46,741 nt of DNA from an uncultured bacterium (GTDB lineage Bacteria; Cyanobacteriota; Vampirovibrionia; Gastranaerophilales; Gastranaerophilaceae): the NCBI GenBank assembly GCA_902783835.1, contig CACZSN010000020.1, positions 1 through 46,741 of the forward strand. Direction: 5' to 3'. The notes under the pieces are model-generated. The model did no database searches, had not been told where the DNA came from, and saw only the letters and a program-made list of their open reading frames with translations. Positions 26,211 to 34,434 of the stretch are shown here, piece after piece; the stretch's first letter is position 1; every line of letters starts with the position of its first letter. The translations under genes and the position numbers were made by a program.

Positions 26211-26285
26211 AATTCTTCCTTAATAAAATTATTTTACATTAAACAAAATAACTATGATATACTAATGTCAAAACAGGAGAAAATT

Positions 26286-26573
26286 ATGTCAAATAGAGTT
26301 AAAGCAAGCCATATTTTGGTCAAAACAGAGGCTGAAGCCTTGGATATTAAAAACAGAATTGAAAATGGAGAGATTGATTTTCCGCATGCGGCAGGTCAAT
26401 ATTCATTTTGCCCTTCAGGCGGTGACGGCGGAGATTTAGGTTGGTTCGGAAAAGGTGTAATGGTTAAACCTTTTGAAGATGCCGCTTTCTCTGCGGAATT
26501 AAACAAAGTTACAAATCCTATCCAAACTCAATTTGGCTGGCACTTGATTTTGGTAACGGATAAAGAAGATTAA
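26286..26573 (+). CDS. parvulin-type peptidyl-prolyl isomerase (95 aa)
   Basis: A free-standing PpiC/parvulin domain that speeds cis-trans isomerisation of prolyl bonds. RVKASHILVKTEAEA, YSFCPSGGDGGDLGWFGKG and FGWHLILV are the family signatures. No signal peptide is present, so it acts in the cytoplasm. I chose the ATG at 26286, which has AGGAG six bases before it; an upstream in-frame codon gives an unrelated N-terminus. The aminopeptidase gene begins two bases after the stop. Confidence 0.93.
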   Translation: MSNRVKASHILVKTEAEALDIKNRIENGEIDFPHAAGQYSFCPSGGDGGDLGWFGKGVMVKPFEDAAFSAELNKVTNPIQTQFGWHLILVTDKED

Positions 26574-26575
26574 TT

Positions 26576-28234
26576 ATGAACGAAAAAGTTGTTGAATTAC
26601 GAGAATTCCTTTCATCGAACGGGGCAGATGCAATCTTGATAAATTCTTCCGATGAATTTTTGTCGGAGTATAACATTTTGCCGAGAAATTCGAGGTTTAA
26701 GGTTACCGGATTTTCCGGTTCAATGGGCGATTGCATTGTAACGAAAAATAATGTTTATCAAATTGCGGACGGACGTTATCATCAGCAGGCGGATAACGAG
26801 GTCGACAGCAGTGTTGTGACTGTTATCAAAATGCAACAGGGAAGTTCACCTATTAACGAAATTGTCGGTGTGCTTGATAAAAGTTCTGTTTTGCTTGTTA
26901 CGGCAAATAAAGTTTCGGCTGATTTTTGTGAAAAATTGAAAAAAAAGTGTGCCGAAAAAAATATTAAAGTAAAATATTTGAACAATGACCCGATTGAAGA
27001 TTTGACACAAAATTCTTATACAAATGTTGAATTGATGAGGGTTTCCGATGAAATAGCAAGTCTTTCTCCAAAAGAAAAATTTGAATATTTTGCAGAAAAA
27101 TTGACCGATAAACAAGTTCTTCTTGTTACTGTTCCGACGGATTTTGCGTATTTGACAAACCTTAGAAACTACGATTTTCCGTATTCTTCAGCTCCGAGAG
27201 CAAAGGCGATTGTGACGAAAAATTCGGTTACACTTTTTACAAATTCAAAAATTCCTTATGAATTTGAGGGTTTGTCGGTTGAACCGCTTGATAAATTTAA
27301 AAATGTGGTTGCACAATTTGTCGGCAAGGAAATTCTGACGGACAAATCGACTGTTTCGCAGTCTGATTTTATGCAAATTCACCCGTCAAATAAAGTTTCT
27401 TCGACGAAATTATTTGATATAAAATCGGAAAAATTTGATAGTGAAATTGAACATTTGAAATCTGCATTTGCCCGTACTGACAGAGTTTTGAAGAAAATGA
27501 ATGATTTAATCAACTCTGATACGGAATTAACGGAATACGATTTATTTTGTTCAATAAATCAATTTTTCAAAGAAGAAGGAGCTTTGACTCAAAGTTTTAA
27601 GCCGATTATTGCTTCAGGTGCAAATTCTTCAATCATACATTATTCGGTTGCTTCTCCCGATAAAATTATTAAAGACGGTGATTTGATAATGATTGATTGC
27701 GGCGGATTTTTCGAAGGCGGACTTGCGACAGATATTACGAGAACTTTTGTCAAAGGTACTCCGACTGATGAGCAAAAGTACGTCTACACAAAGGTTTTCA
27801 AGGGTGCAGTTGCTGCTCTTTCACATAAATTTGACAAAGATGCAACTTGGCAGCAGGTTGATTTGATTGTCCGTAAAGAACTTGAAAATGAGGAAAAGAA
27901 CGGTTATTTATATTCTCATTCAACAGGGCATGGTATTGGAATTTCAGTGCATGAATTCCCTCCGAGATGCTCGTTTCAAGACGAATTTGCACTCCCTTTT
28001 AAGAAAAATTACGTCTTTTCTGTTGAACCTGGGCTTTATAAAAAAGGCGTTGGCGGTGTGAGACTTGAAAATGCTGTTTATGCAAAATCTGTCGCTCCAA
28101 ATCTTGAAATAGAGCCCCTTTCGCATTATCCGTTTGAAGAAAAATTGATAAATCTTGAAATGTTGACGGAAAAAGAATTAAAATTTTTAGAAGAATGGCA
28201 AAATTATGGTAAGAAAAATAACATCGGTATCTAA
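26576..28234 (+). CDS. Xaa-Pro aminopeptidase, M24 family (552 aa)
   Basis: Removes an N-terminal residue preceding proline. Two creatinase-like N-terminal domains (about 1-290) precede the pita-bread catalytic domain. Metal ligands are visible: the Asp residues in MIDCGGFFEGGLATDITRTF, the His in STGHGIGISVHEFP, and the Glu residues in SVEPGL and VRLENAVY. The length is that of the three-domain, eukaryote-like aminopeptidase P. The methyltransferase gene starts 29 bases before its stop. It is operonic with the parvulin gene; both act on prolyl bonds, a neat functional pairing. Confidence 0.93.
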   Translation: MNEKVVELREFLSSNGADAILINSSDEFLSEYNILPRNSRFKVTGFSGSMGDCIVTKNNVYQIADGRYHQQADNEVDSSVVTVIKMQQGSSPINEIVGVLDKSSVLLVTANKVSADFCEKLKKKCAEKNIKVKYLNNDPIEDLTQNSYTNVELMRVSDEIASLSPKEKFEYFAEKLTDKQVLLVTVPTDFAYLTNLRNYDFPYSSAPRAKAIVTKNSVTLFTNSKIPYEFEGLSVEPLDKFKNVVAQFVGKEILTDKSTVSQSDFMQIHPSNKVSSTKLFDIKSEKFDSEIEHLKSAFARTDRVLKKMNDLINSDTELTEYDLFCSINQFFKEEGALTQSFKPIIASGANSSIIHYSVASPDKIIKDGDLIMIDCGGFFEGGLATDITRTFVKGTPTDEQKYVYTKVFKGAVAALSHKFDKDATWQQVDLIVRKELENEEKNGYLYSHSTGHGIGISVHEFPPRCSFQDEFALPFKKNYVFSVEPGLYKKGVGGVRLENAVYAKSVAPNLEIEPLSHYPFEEKLINLEMLTEKELKFLEEWQNYGKKNNIGI

Positions 28235-28961
28235 TCCTACTATTGTTGAGTTTTCGAAACTTTCAACGTCGAAAGTACGTTTTTTGACGGGACTTTTTTT
28301 GGTGGAAGGTGAAAAATCTCTTGAAGATATTTTGGAGTCTGAAATCGAAATTCGAGACATTTTTGTTTCGGAAGATTATGATTTTTCTGATTTGCCGGAG
28401 GATTTGGTGACGATTGCCTCAGAGCCGGTTATGAAAAAACTTTCTTCGTCCGATAATCCGCCGAAAGTCATCACGGTTGCTTATCAAAGAAAATATGATT
28501 TGTTTGATTTTAACGGTATGAATAGGTTGTTGTTGCTCGATGGAATTTCTGACCCGGGAAATATGGGGACTATTATTCGTCTTGCGGCAGGTTTTGGTTA
28601 CGATGGGATTATGCTTTACGGAAATTGCGTTGACCCGTATAATCCTAAGGTTATTCGCTCTGCTGCGGGCAATTTTTTTAAAGTTCCGTTCGCAACTCTC
28701 TCTGATGTTAATTCTTTAAAAGAATTTAGTTCATATTGCACCGTAATGACAGGGTTACACGAAACAGAATCTGTTTCTCCCGAAAATATTTCGCTTGGAA
28801 AACAATTCATTTTTGTTCTTGGCAGTGAAGCAAACGGAATTTCTAAAGAAATTCTCGATTTCCCGCACAAAAATACAAACATTCCGACTCAATCCGTTGA
28901 ATCTCTAAATGTTGCAACGGCTGCGGCAATTATCATGTATGAATTTTCTAAAAAATATTAA
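28206..28961 (+). CDS. SpoU/TrmH-family RNA 2'-O-methyltransferase (251 aa)
   Basis: Methylates a ribose in rRNA or tRNA with SAM through a trefoil-knot fold. An N-terminal L30-like domain (ITSVSNPTIVEFSKL ... FLVEGEKS) precedes the SPOUT core with LLLDGISDPGNMGTIIRLAA (motif 1), FVLGSEANGIS (motif 2) and IPTQSVESLNVATAAAI (motif 3). RlmB-like or TsnR-like members share this build; the exact target base is not readable. It overlaps the previous gene by 29 bases in another frame, and its start agrees with the family N-terminus. Confidence 0.93.
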   Translation: MVRKITSVSNPTIVEFSKLSTSKVRFLTGLFLVEGEKSLEDILESEIEIRDIFVSEDYDFSDLPEDLVTIASEPVMKKLSSSDNPPKVITVAYQRKYDLFDFNGMNRLLLLDGISDPGNMGTIIRLAAGFGYDGIMLYGNCVDPYNPKVIRSAAGNFFKVPFATLSDVNSLKEFSSYCTVMTGLHETESVSPENISLGKQFIFVLGSEANGISKEILDFPHKNTNIPTQSVESLNVATAAAIIMYEFSKKY

Positions 28962-28975
28962 TTGATAAATTTTCA

Positions 28976-29016
28976 AAAAAAATGGTGACTTTTAAATGAA
29001 GCCACCGTTTTTTTTT
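28976..29016. terminator. bidirectional terminator between convergent genes
   Basis: A stem of ten positions (28981-28990 with 29000-29009, one mismatch) is flanked by an A-run on the left and a T-run on the right, so it can end transcripts from both the methyltransferase (+) and uvrD (-). The T-run overlaps the uvrD stop codon. Confidence 0.7.
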
Positions 29017-31597
29017 AGAATTTTTTTAAATTTGCAAGAGTGCTGTCAAAAGATTTCATTCCTATTTTTGAAAATTCAACGAAATAAAGTGTTGTTCCTG
29101 CAATTGACTTGATATCTTTGACATATCCTATTCCGTATTGCGGGTGAAAAACTCGGTCATCCTTTTTGAATTCTTGATTGGACGATGTTACGCTCAAGGG
29201 CAAATTGCCCTGCTGACTTTGCTCTTTCGCCCTTGCTTCCGCAATTCTTCTCTTTATAGGATTGTCCTCAAGAATTTTTTTTATTTTTGCATCGTTGTCA
29301 GCCTTTCTCTCCTCTGCCGAGCGGGCATGCTTTGAGACGAAGCCTCGTTTTTGAGGAGCAACAAAGTTTTTTCCAAATCCTGTCGAGGATGAGGGACTTG
29401 ATGAACTTTGGTTATATTTCGGGGCAACAAAATTTTTGCCGAAACCAGTGCCGTTGAAAGTGCCTGATGAAGATGATTTTACGGAATTTACGGCTCTGTT
29501 GAAAGAGGAGGATTTTTTCTCGTAACGAGGTTCAAAATCGTTGTCGTAATCGTCGTTATAACGGCTGAAACGGCTGCGGTTGTAATCGTTGCTCCTTCTC
29601 GGACGAGCATCTTCTTCGTTTCGGTTTGTTAAATTGAACGGAATTTCATTTATAAATCTGCTCGGTTCATAATAATTGTAATTACCCCACATTTTTCGAC
29701 GTTCTGCGTGTGTGATGAAAAGCCGTTTCCTTGCACGGGTTACACCGACATACATAAGACGTCGTTCTTCTTCCATTTCGGATTCGTCAGCATGTCCGTT
29801 TGCTCCGCCGGTTGCTCTGCTGTGAGGAAATATCCCTTCGTCAAGTCCTGCCAAAAATACAACGTCAAATTCCAAACCTTTTGCACTGTGCAAAGTCATC
29901 AACGTCAAGGCATTGTCCTCTTCTTCGTAACTGTCGATGTCCGAAACCAACGCTACTTGGCTCAAAAATTCGCCCAAAACATCCCCTTCTTCCGTAGGTT
30001 CAAATTCTTCCGCGACATTTATAAATTCTTGCAAGTTGTCAGTTCGAGATTCCGCCGTAACCTCATCGTCGACTTCTTTTCGCCAATCGAGGTAGTGAAT
30101 TTCGCCGATTAAATACGAAATAAATTCGGGCAATTTCATCGTTGTTTGCTTGAGTTGCAAATTCAAAATTTGTTCCCAAAAACTTTTCAATTTTGTTTTT
30201 GTTCCTGCGGAAAATTCGTCGTAATTGTCGATGTCGAGAAGGATTTCAGAAACTGGGATTTCCATCTTTGCAGAAATTTCCATAAGCTTTTTGACCGTCG
30301 TATCGCCCAACGAACGCTTCGGCTTGTTGATAATTCTTGCCAAACTTTGGGAGTCTGACGGGTTAGAAATCAACTTCAAATAAGCGACAATGTCCTTGAT
30401 TTCTTCTCTGTCATAGAATTTTTGACCGCCGACAACTTTGTATGGAATCGAGCGAGCCATGCATGCTTCTTCAAGTTTTCTCGATTGAGAGTTCGTTCTG
30501 TACAAAACGCAACATTCCGAAAGTTTGTAACGACCTGTCAAATCACGGACGTTTCGCATAATGTAATCCGCCTCGTCATCGTCATCTCCTCCTTCGTAAA
30601 TCTCGATTTTTTCCCCTTCTCCAAGGTTTGAATAAAGATTTTTTTCGGTACGCTCCATATTATTTTTGATGACAGCATTCGCCGCCTGCAAAATCATGCC
30701 CGTTGAACGGTAATTTTGCTCAAGTTTAATTATCTGTGCATCAGGAAAATTAACCTGCATATTAAGCAAAATCCGATAATCAGCACCACGCCAACTATAA
30801 ATCGATTGGTCAATATCACCAACCGTGCAAAGACTTCTCTTTTCCGGTTTATACATCGGGTCGTCGTTCGTGTAAATCGACTTGATAAAATTATATTGAG
30901 CAAGGTTTGTGTCTTGAAACTCGTCAACAAGAATGTGCTTAAAGCGTTGAAAATACTTCTCTCGAACCTCTTTGTTATTTTTCAAAAGTTCGCATGCCAT
31001 AAGAAGCATGTCGTCGAAATCCACGGCATTGTTGAGTGCAAGTTGATTTTGGTATTCCGTATAAACCCTCGAAAATTGTTCGTCACGATAAGACCTTGCT
31101 CTCGATGCGTAATCGTATGCGGTTATCATTCTGTTTTTTGCGTCCGAAATGACCGTCCGAAGTTGCTTTACGGGGTAAACTTTTTCGTCCATGTTCAACT
31201 TCTTCAAGGCATTTTTGATAATCGTATTCATGTCCGTATCGTCATAAATTACGAAATTTTTCTCGTATTTTTTGCCGTCTTTCGAAACGTATTTGTCGAT
31301 GTCTGTTCGCAAAATTCTTCCTGCAATACCGTGAAAAGTGCCGACCCACATACGTTTGACACATTCTTCACCAAGCCATTTTGAAAGCCTTTCCTTCATC
31401 TCTTTTGCGGCTTTGTTTGTAAATGTTACCGCAAGAATTTCATAAGCCGAAACACCAGATTGAACAAGGTTTGCAATCCTTGATGTCAAAACTTTTGTCT
31501 TTCCGCAACCTGCCCCCGCAAGGATAATTAATGTACCCTCATTGTGCTGAACAGCCTGCTTTTGCTCGTTATTTAATCCCTCAAGTAAATTTACCAT
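29015..31597 (-). CDS. pcrA: UvrD/PcrA-type DNA helicase (860 aa)
   Basis: A superfamily 1A 3'-5' helicase of DNA repair and replication-fork maintenance. The motifs are LNNEQKQAVQ (Q motif), LAGAGCGKTK (Walker A, with Cys where Ser is usual), VDEFQDTN (Walker B), GDIDQSIYSWRGAD, LEQNYRS and VGVTRARKRL. The C-terminal third is a disordered Ser/Arg/Asn-rich linker, then a tudor-like end (VFHPQYGIGYVKDI) that in PcrA binds RNA polymerase. The linker contains a duplicated TGFGKNFVAP. I use the ATG at 31597, preceded by AGGTGG. Length is longer than typical PcrA because of the linker. Confidence 0.95.
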   Translation of the reverse strand: MVNLLEGLNNEQKQAVQHNEGTLIILAGAGCGKTKVLTSRIANLVQSGVSAYEILAVTFTNKAAKEMKERLSKWLGEECVKRMWVGTFHGIAGRILRTDIDKYVSKDGKKYEKNFVIYDDTDMNTIIKNALKKLNMDEKVYPVKQLRTVISDAKNRMITAYDYASRARSYRDEQFSRVYTEYQNQLALNNAVDFDDMLLMACELLKNNKEVREKYFQRFKHILVDEFQDTNLAQYNFIKSIYTNDDPMYKPEKRSLCTVGDIDQSIYSWRGADYRILLNMQVNFPDAQIIKLEQNYRSTGMILQAANAVIKNNMERTEKNLYSNLGEGEKIEIYEGGDDDDEADYIMRNVRDLTGRYKLSECCVLYRTNSQSRKLEEACMARSIPYKVVGGQKFYDREEIKDIVAYLKLISNPSDSQSLARIINKPKRSLGDTTVKKLMEISAKMEIPVSEILLDIDNYDEFSAGTKTKLKSFWEQILNLQLKQTTMKLPEFISYLIGEIHYLDWRKEVDDEVTAESRTDNLQEFINVAEEFEPTEEGDVLGEFLSQVALVSDIDSYEEEDNALTLMTLHSAKGLEFDVVFLAGLDEGIFPHSRATGGANGHADESEMEEERRLMYVGVTRARKRLFITHAERRKMWGNYNYYEPSRFINEIPFNLTNRNEEDARPRRSNDYNRSRFSRYNDDYDNDFEPRYEKKSSSFNRAVNSVKSSSSGTFNGTGFGKNFVAPKYNQSSSSPSSSTGFGKNFVAPQKRGFVSKHARSAEERKADNDAKIKKILEDNPIKRRIAEARAKEQSQQGNLPLSVTSSNQEFKKDDRVFHPQYGIGYVKDIKSIAGTTLYFVEFSKIGMKSFDSTLANLKKF

Positions 31598-31727
31598 GTT
31601 CTCCACCTTGCTTACTGAAAGCATGATACCGCAAGCAGACATGCTTTTCCAAAAATCAAGATGTTATTATAACTTTTTTAAAGCAATAGACAAAATGGCT
31701 GTTGTACGGGCAATTTGGATTTTTGGC

Positions 31728-31755
31728 AAAAAAAATCAAGCACATCTTTGCTTGA
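31728..31755 (-). terminator. terminator of the first 51-aa gene
   Basis: TCAAGCA/TGCTTGA stem (31736-31742 with 31749-31755) and eight A residues at 31728-31735, which read as a T-run on the minus strand. It lies 55 bases past the stop at 31810. A (TC) microsatellite of about six units is between them. Confidence 0.8.
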
Positions 31756-31809
31756 CTTTAAATTAACATCTCTCTCTCTCAAGTTGTTGCGATGAATTAA
31801 ATTCTCTGA

Positions 31810-31965
31810 TTAATTCAAAGCAACTAATTTCGTTTTAATTCCCATATCGGAACTCATTGTTTTGGCATTGGAAATAGCCATGGCACGTCTTTTTTTCGCA
31901 CCTTGTAGCAAAAACTCTACACAACTCGAAATATTATTTTCAGATACCTTAAGTTTCTTAATCAT
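31810..31965 (-). CDS. small basic protein, tandem paralogue A (51 aa)
   Basis: Not recognised as a known family. It begins MIKKL and carries VEFLLQGAKKRRAMA and a SDMGIK segment, and is strongly basic with one cysteine (C15). An AAGGGA ribosome binding site precedes the ATG by seven bases. Its paralogue at 32218-32373 has exactly the same length with 29 identical positions and no gaps, which is the strongest evidence that both are real. A promoter-like TTGCAA (32094-32099)-18-TATAAC (32070-32075) would give a leader of about 100 bases. An intrinsic terminator follows. The role is unknown; a nucleic-acid- or ribosome-binding micro-protein or a secreted peptide precursor are options. Confidence 0.75.
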   Translation of the reverse strand: MIKKLKVSENNISSCVEFLLQGAKKRRAMAISNAKTMSSDMGIKTKLVALN

Positions 31966-31994
31966 TTCGTTGTCCCTTTTTAACTACATAATGT

Positions 31995-32022
31995 TTATCG
32001 GCAAAAAGACATGAAAACTTTA
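31995..32022 (-). promoter_or_regulatory. leader block shared with the second 51-aa gene (copy A)
   Basis: On the minus strand TAAAGTTTTC-N11-CCGATAA, ending 30 bases before the ATG. The same two words with the same 11-base spacing occur upstream of the paralogue. Confidence 0.6.
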
Positions 32023-32155
32023 GGATTTTTTGTTGTTTTATTAAGATTTATTTACAAAATATTCTTTCTGTTATAATTCAAATCACATTTTTGTTGCAAA
32101 CATTGGACTTTCTCCATTTTTATTAGTGTCAAACTCTTTTCGGTTCGTATTAAGC

Positions 32156-32184
32156 AAAAAAAATGCCGTCGCATTCGCAACGGC
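32156..32184 (-). terminator. terminator of the second 51-aa gene
   Basis: Minus-strand stem GCCGTTGC/GCGACGGC with loop GAAT (32165-32184) and a T-run from eight A residues at 32156-32163. It separates the two paralogous genes. Confidence 0.85.
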
Positions 32185-32217
32185 TAAATCTCTTTTTTTC
32201 CCAAATTTACTATTTTA

Positions 32218-32373
32218 CTATTTCACTGCGGCTATCATTTTGCCGACACCCATATCGGAATTTACCGATTTCGCACACATAAGTGCATTTGCTCTCCTCT
32301 TCTGTGCACCTCTCAATAAGAATTCTACTGAACCTGAGATATTATTATTGGATGTGCTTAACTTCTTTATCAT
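32218..32373 (-). CDS. small basic protein, tandem paralogue B (51 aa)
   Basis: The paralogue of the gene at 31810. It starts MIKKLSTSNNNISG, continues VEFLLRGAQKRRANA and has the same SDMG segment; its single cysteine is at position 33 rather than 15. AAAAGG lies eight bases before the ATG. The shared positions concentrate in MIKKL, NNIS, VEFLL, GA.KRRA.A and SDMG, while the last nine residues differ more. It has its own terminator and the same upstream block as the first copy. No modification enzyme, transporter or toxin gene is adjacent; its neighbours are the uvrD-side paralogue and the candidate small RNA. Function unknown. Confidence 0.75.
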   Translation of the reverse strand: MIKKLSTSNNNISGSVEFLLRGAQKRRANALMCAKSVNSDMGVGKMIAAVK

Positions 32374-32413
32374 TTTATAAACCTTTTAATAATCTGTTTC
32401 ACTTACATTTTTG

Positions 32414-32441
32414 TTATCGGTCCGACAAACAGAAAACTTTA
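32414..32441 (-). promoter_or_regulatory. leader block shared with the first 51-aa gene (copy B)
   Basis: On the minus strand TAAAGTTTTC-N11-CCGATAA, 41 bases before the ATG of copy B, in the same order and spacing as in copy A. Confidence 0.6.
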
Positions 32442-32517
32442 ATCTTTTGTTTTAAATGTTACAAAATCTTAATATTTTCTTGCCGTATTACCCAAAACTC
32501 AATAATAGCAAGAAAAA

Positions 32518-32652
32518 CAAAAAACTCTCTTATAAAGAGAGTAATTCGATTTATAAATAATAAAAATAGAATGAGTCCGATAGACCAAACATAAAAAAGA
32601 TAAGACCTTTTTCGCAACCCCGAACGGTGTTTGGATTTCGTATCGAACTCAC
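32518..32652 (-). ncRNA. candidate structured small RNA (about 135 nt)
   Basis: On the minus strand a perfect TATAAT at 32659-32664 places a transcript start near 32652. Two bases later a 10-bp helix begins, GAGTTCGATA (32650-32641) with TATCGGACTC (32582-32573, one wobble), enclosing a 7-bp helix CCAAACA/TGTTTGG made by 32634-32628 and 32591-32585. An AT-rich linker follows, then a terminator hairpin ACTCTCT/AGAGAGT (32524-32542) with T-run to 32518. There is no credible reading frame. It lies between leuB and the 51-aa genes. I do not recognise a named RNA family. Confidence 0.55.
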
Positions 32653-32658
32653 ATTTAT

Positions 32659-32664
32659 ATTATA
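32659..32664 (-). promoter_or_regulatory. -10 box of the candidate small RNA
   Basis: Perfect TATAAT on the minus strand. The -35 region 16-17 bases upstream is only a weak match (TTAAAC or ATTAAA). Confidence 0.45.
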
Positions 32665-32711
32665 CAACTGTTTGTTGCCTGTTTAATCCTACTCGAGTAT
32701 ATATTTATAAT

Positions 32712-32746
32712 AAAAAAACAAACCAAAGTATTAATTCTTTGGTTTG
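32712..32746 (-). terminator. leuDB terminator
   Basis: Ten-base-pair stem CAAACCAAAG/CTTTGGTTTG (32719-32728 with 32737-32746), and seven A residues at 32712-32718 form the minus-strand T-run. It is 23 bases past the leuB stop. Confidence 0.85.
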
Positions 32747-32768
32747 CTTTTTCTGAAAAAGGAATATA

Positions 32769-33842
32769 TTAGAGGTTTTCGACGATTAAGTCGCCCATTT
32801 CTTTTGTTCCGACTTCTTTCATACCTTCAGACATAATGTCTTTTGTGCGGTAGCCTGCTTTAAGGACTTTTTTAACGGCATTTTCGATGTCATCATTTGC
32901 TTGAGAATTTTTCAAACCGTATTTCAAAAGCATGCCTGCTGAAAGGATTGTCGCAATCGGGTTAGCGATGTTTTGATTTTTGATGTCCGGAGCTGAACCG
33001 TGAATAGGTTCGAACATTCCGGGACCATCAGCACTTAACGATGCACTCGGGAGCATGCCCAAAGAGCCTGTAAGCATTGAGGCCTCGTCTGACAAAATGT
33101 CGCCGAAGATGTTACCTGTAACGATAACGTCAAATTGTTTCGGGTCTCTAATCAATTGCATAGCTGCATTATCAACGTACAAGTGTGAAAGTTCGACTTC
33201 GGGGTAATCTTTCGCAACTTCTAAAACAACTTCTCTCCAAAGTCTTGAAACGTCCAAAACGTTTGCTTTATCAACTGAACAAAGTTTTTTGTTTCTGAGC
33301 ATCGCTGTTTCGAAAGCGATTTTTGCGATACGACGAACTTCGTCTTCCCAATAAATCATGTTGTTGTAGCCGACTCTTTTTCCGTCTTTAACTTCGACAC
33401 CTTTAGGTTCACCAAAATATACGTCTCCGGTGAGTTCTCTGACAATCATAACGTCAACGCCTTGAACGATTTCGGGTTTCAAGGTTGAAGAAGAAATTAA
33501 TTCGTCAAAAACTGTTGCGGGACGAAGGTTTGCAAATAAGTTCAAGCCTTTTCTGATACCCAAAAGAGCTTTTTCCGGACGAACTGCGGGAGGAAGAGTG
33601 TCGTACTTCCAATCACCTACCGCACCAAGCAATACAGCATCAGATTTTTTAGCAATTTCAAGAGTTTCATCAGGAAGCGGAACTCCGTATTTTTCGTATG
33701 CACAACCGCCGATGAGTGCTTTTGTGAAATTGAATTTCATGTCATATTTTTTGCCGACGGCATTCATGACTTTAACTGCTTCATCTGTAACTTCAGGGCC
33801 GATTCCGTCTCCGCCGAGTAAACAAATATTATATTCTTTCAT
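32769..33842 (-). CDS. leuB: 3-isopropylmalate dehydrogenase (357 aa)
   Basis: Oxidatively decarboxylates 3-isopropylmalate to 2-oxoisocaproate in leucine biosynthesis, using NAD and Mg. Signatures are [11 protein letters not shown] at the start, [16 protein letters not shown] [31 protein letters not shown] and [18 protein letters not shown], the NAD-binding site. VRELTG and the length favour isopropylmalate over isocitrate dehydrogenase. The ATG overlaps the leuD stop by one base, so translation is coupled. leuC and leuA are not in this window. Confidence 0.96.
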   Translation of the reverse strand: MKEYNICLLGGDGIGPEVTDEAVKVMNAVGKKYDMKFNFTKALIGGCAYEKYGVPLPDETLEIAKKSDAVLLGAVGDWKYDTLPPAVRPEKALLGIRKGLNLFANLRPATVFDELISSSTLKPEIVQGVDVMIVRELTGDVYFGEPKGVEVKDGKRVGYNNMIYWEDEVRRIAKIAFETAMLRNKKLCSVDKANVLDVSRLWREVVLEVAKDYPEVELSHLYVDNAAMQLIRDPKQFDVIVTGNIFGDILSDEASMLTGSLGMLPSASLSADGPGMFEPIHGSAPDIKNQNIANPIATILSAGMLLKYGLKNSQANDDIENAVKKVLKAGYRTKDIMSEGMKEVGTKEMGDLIVENL

Positions 33843-34345
33843 TATTTTACTCCTAACTTTTTAGCGGTGTAATTTACCAAACCGCCCTCGTTGATGAGAT
33901 TTTGAATAGCTTCGGGAAATTTATTACAAACATATTCTTTTCCCGTCGTAAGGTTTTTGATTGTACCTTCAGAAAGGTTAACTTCGATTTCGTCACCTTT
34001 TGAACATTCGTCAGAGAATGTCGGGTGTTCCAAAATCGGTAAACCGATGTTTATTGAGTTTCTGAAGAAAATTCTTGCGAAAGTTTTTGCGATGATAACG
34101 CTGATGCCTGATGCTTTAATTGCAATCGGAGCATGCTCTCTTGAACTTCCGCAACCGAAGTTTTCTCCTGCAACCATTATGTCGCCTTGCTTAACTTCTT
34201 TTGCAAATGTTTTATCTATATCTTCCATGCAGTGTTCTGCAAGTTCTTTAGGTTCTGATGTGTTTAAATATCTTGCAGGTATGATAACGTCCGTGTCTAC
34301 GTCGTTTTCATACTTCCAAGTCTTTCCTCTGAGTATATTATCCAT
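33842..34345 (-). CDS. leuD: 3-isopropylmalate dehydratase small subunit (167 aa)
   Basis: The swivel-domain subunit of isopropylmalate isomerase, which needs the LeuC iron-sulphur subunit encoded elsewhere. [13 protein letters not shown] near the start and [21 protein letters not shown] are diagnostic, followed by [18 protein letters not shown]. The start has an AAAGGGGG ribosome binding site. It is the first gene of leuDB. The related homoaconitase-type small subunits look similar, but the coupling with leuB supports leucine synthesis. Confidence 0.95.
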   Translation of the reverse strand: MDNILRGKTWKYENDVDTDVIIPARYLNTSEPKELAEHCMEDIDKTFAKEVKQGDIMVAGENFGCGSSREHAPIAIKASGISVIIAKTFARIFFRNSINIGLPILEHPTFSDECSKGDEIEVNLSEGTIKNLTTGKEYVCNKFPEAIQNLINEGGLVNYTAKKLGVK

Positions 34346-34358
34346 ATAACCCCCTTTA

Positions 34359-34400
34359 CAAATTCTATAAAAATATTATATACTGAACATATAGAATTTG
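34359..34400. repeat. perfect 11-bp inverted repeat between leuD and the winged-helix gene
   Basis: CAAATTCTATA (34359-34369) and TATAGAATTTG (34390-34400) are separated by 20 bases. The pair brackets -10-like boxes on both strands (TATAAT at 34375-34380 on minus, TATATA at 34377-34382 on plus with TTTACA at 34355-34360). The right arm also pairs with TCAAATTC at 34412-34419. A regulator operator for both divergent genes is likely. Confidence 0.6.
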
Positions 34401-34434
34401 AACGTTAATTATCAAATTCAACGGAGAAATTAAA

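Noticed and set aside
30716..31384. 222-codon plus-strand frame inside uvrD
   Set aside because: Antisense shadow of a well-conserved helicase with no ribosome binding site or recognisable domain.
31769..31780. TC dinucleotide repeat as a phase-variation tract
   Set aside because: Only about six units, and it lies in the 3' non-coding region of the first micro-protein gene, where slippage would not switch a frame.
32126..32594. Plus-strand reading frames of 84 and 103 codons overlapping the micro-protein and small-RNA region
   Set aside because: They run antisense to the second 51-aa gene and through its terminator, have biased composition and no ribosome binding site. The minus-strand frame has a paralogue and is the better explanation.
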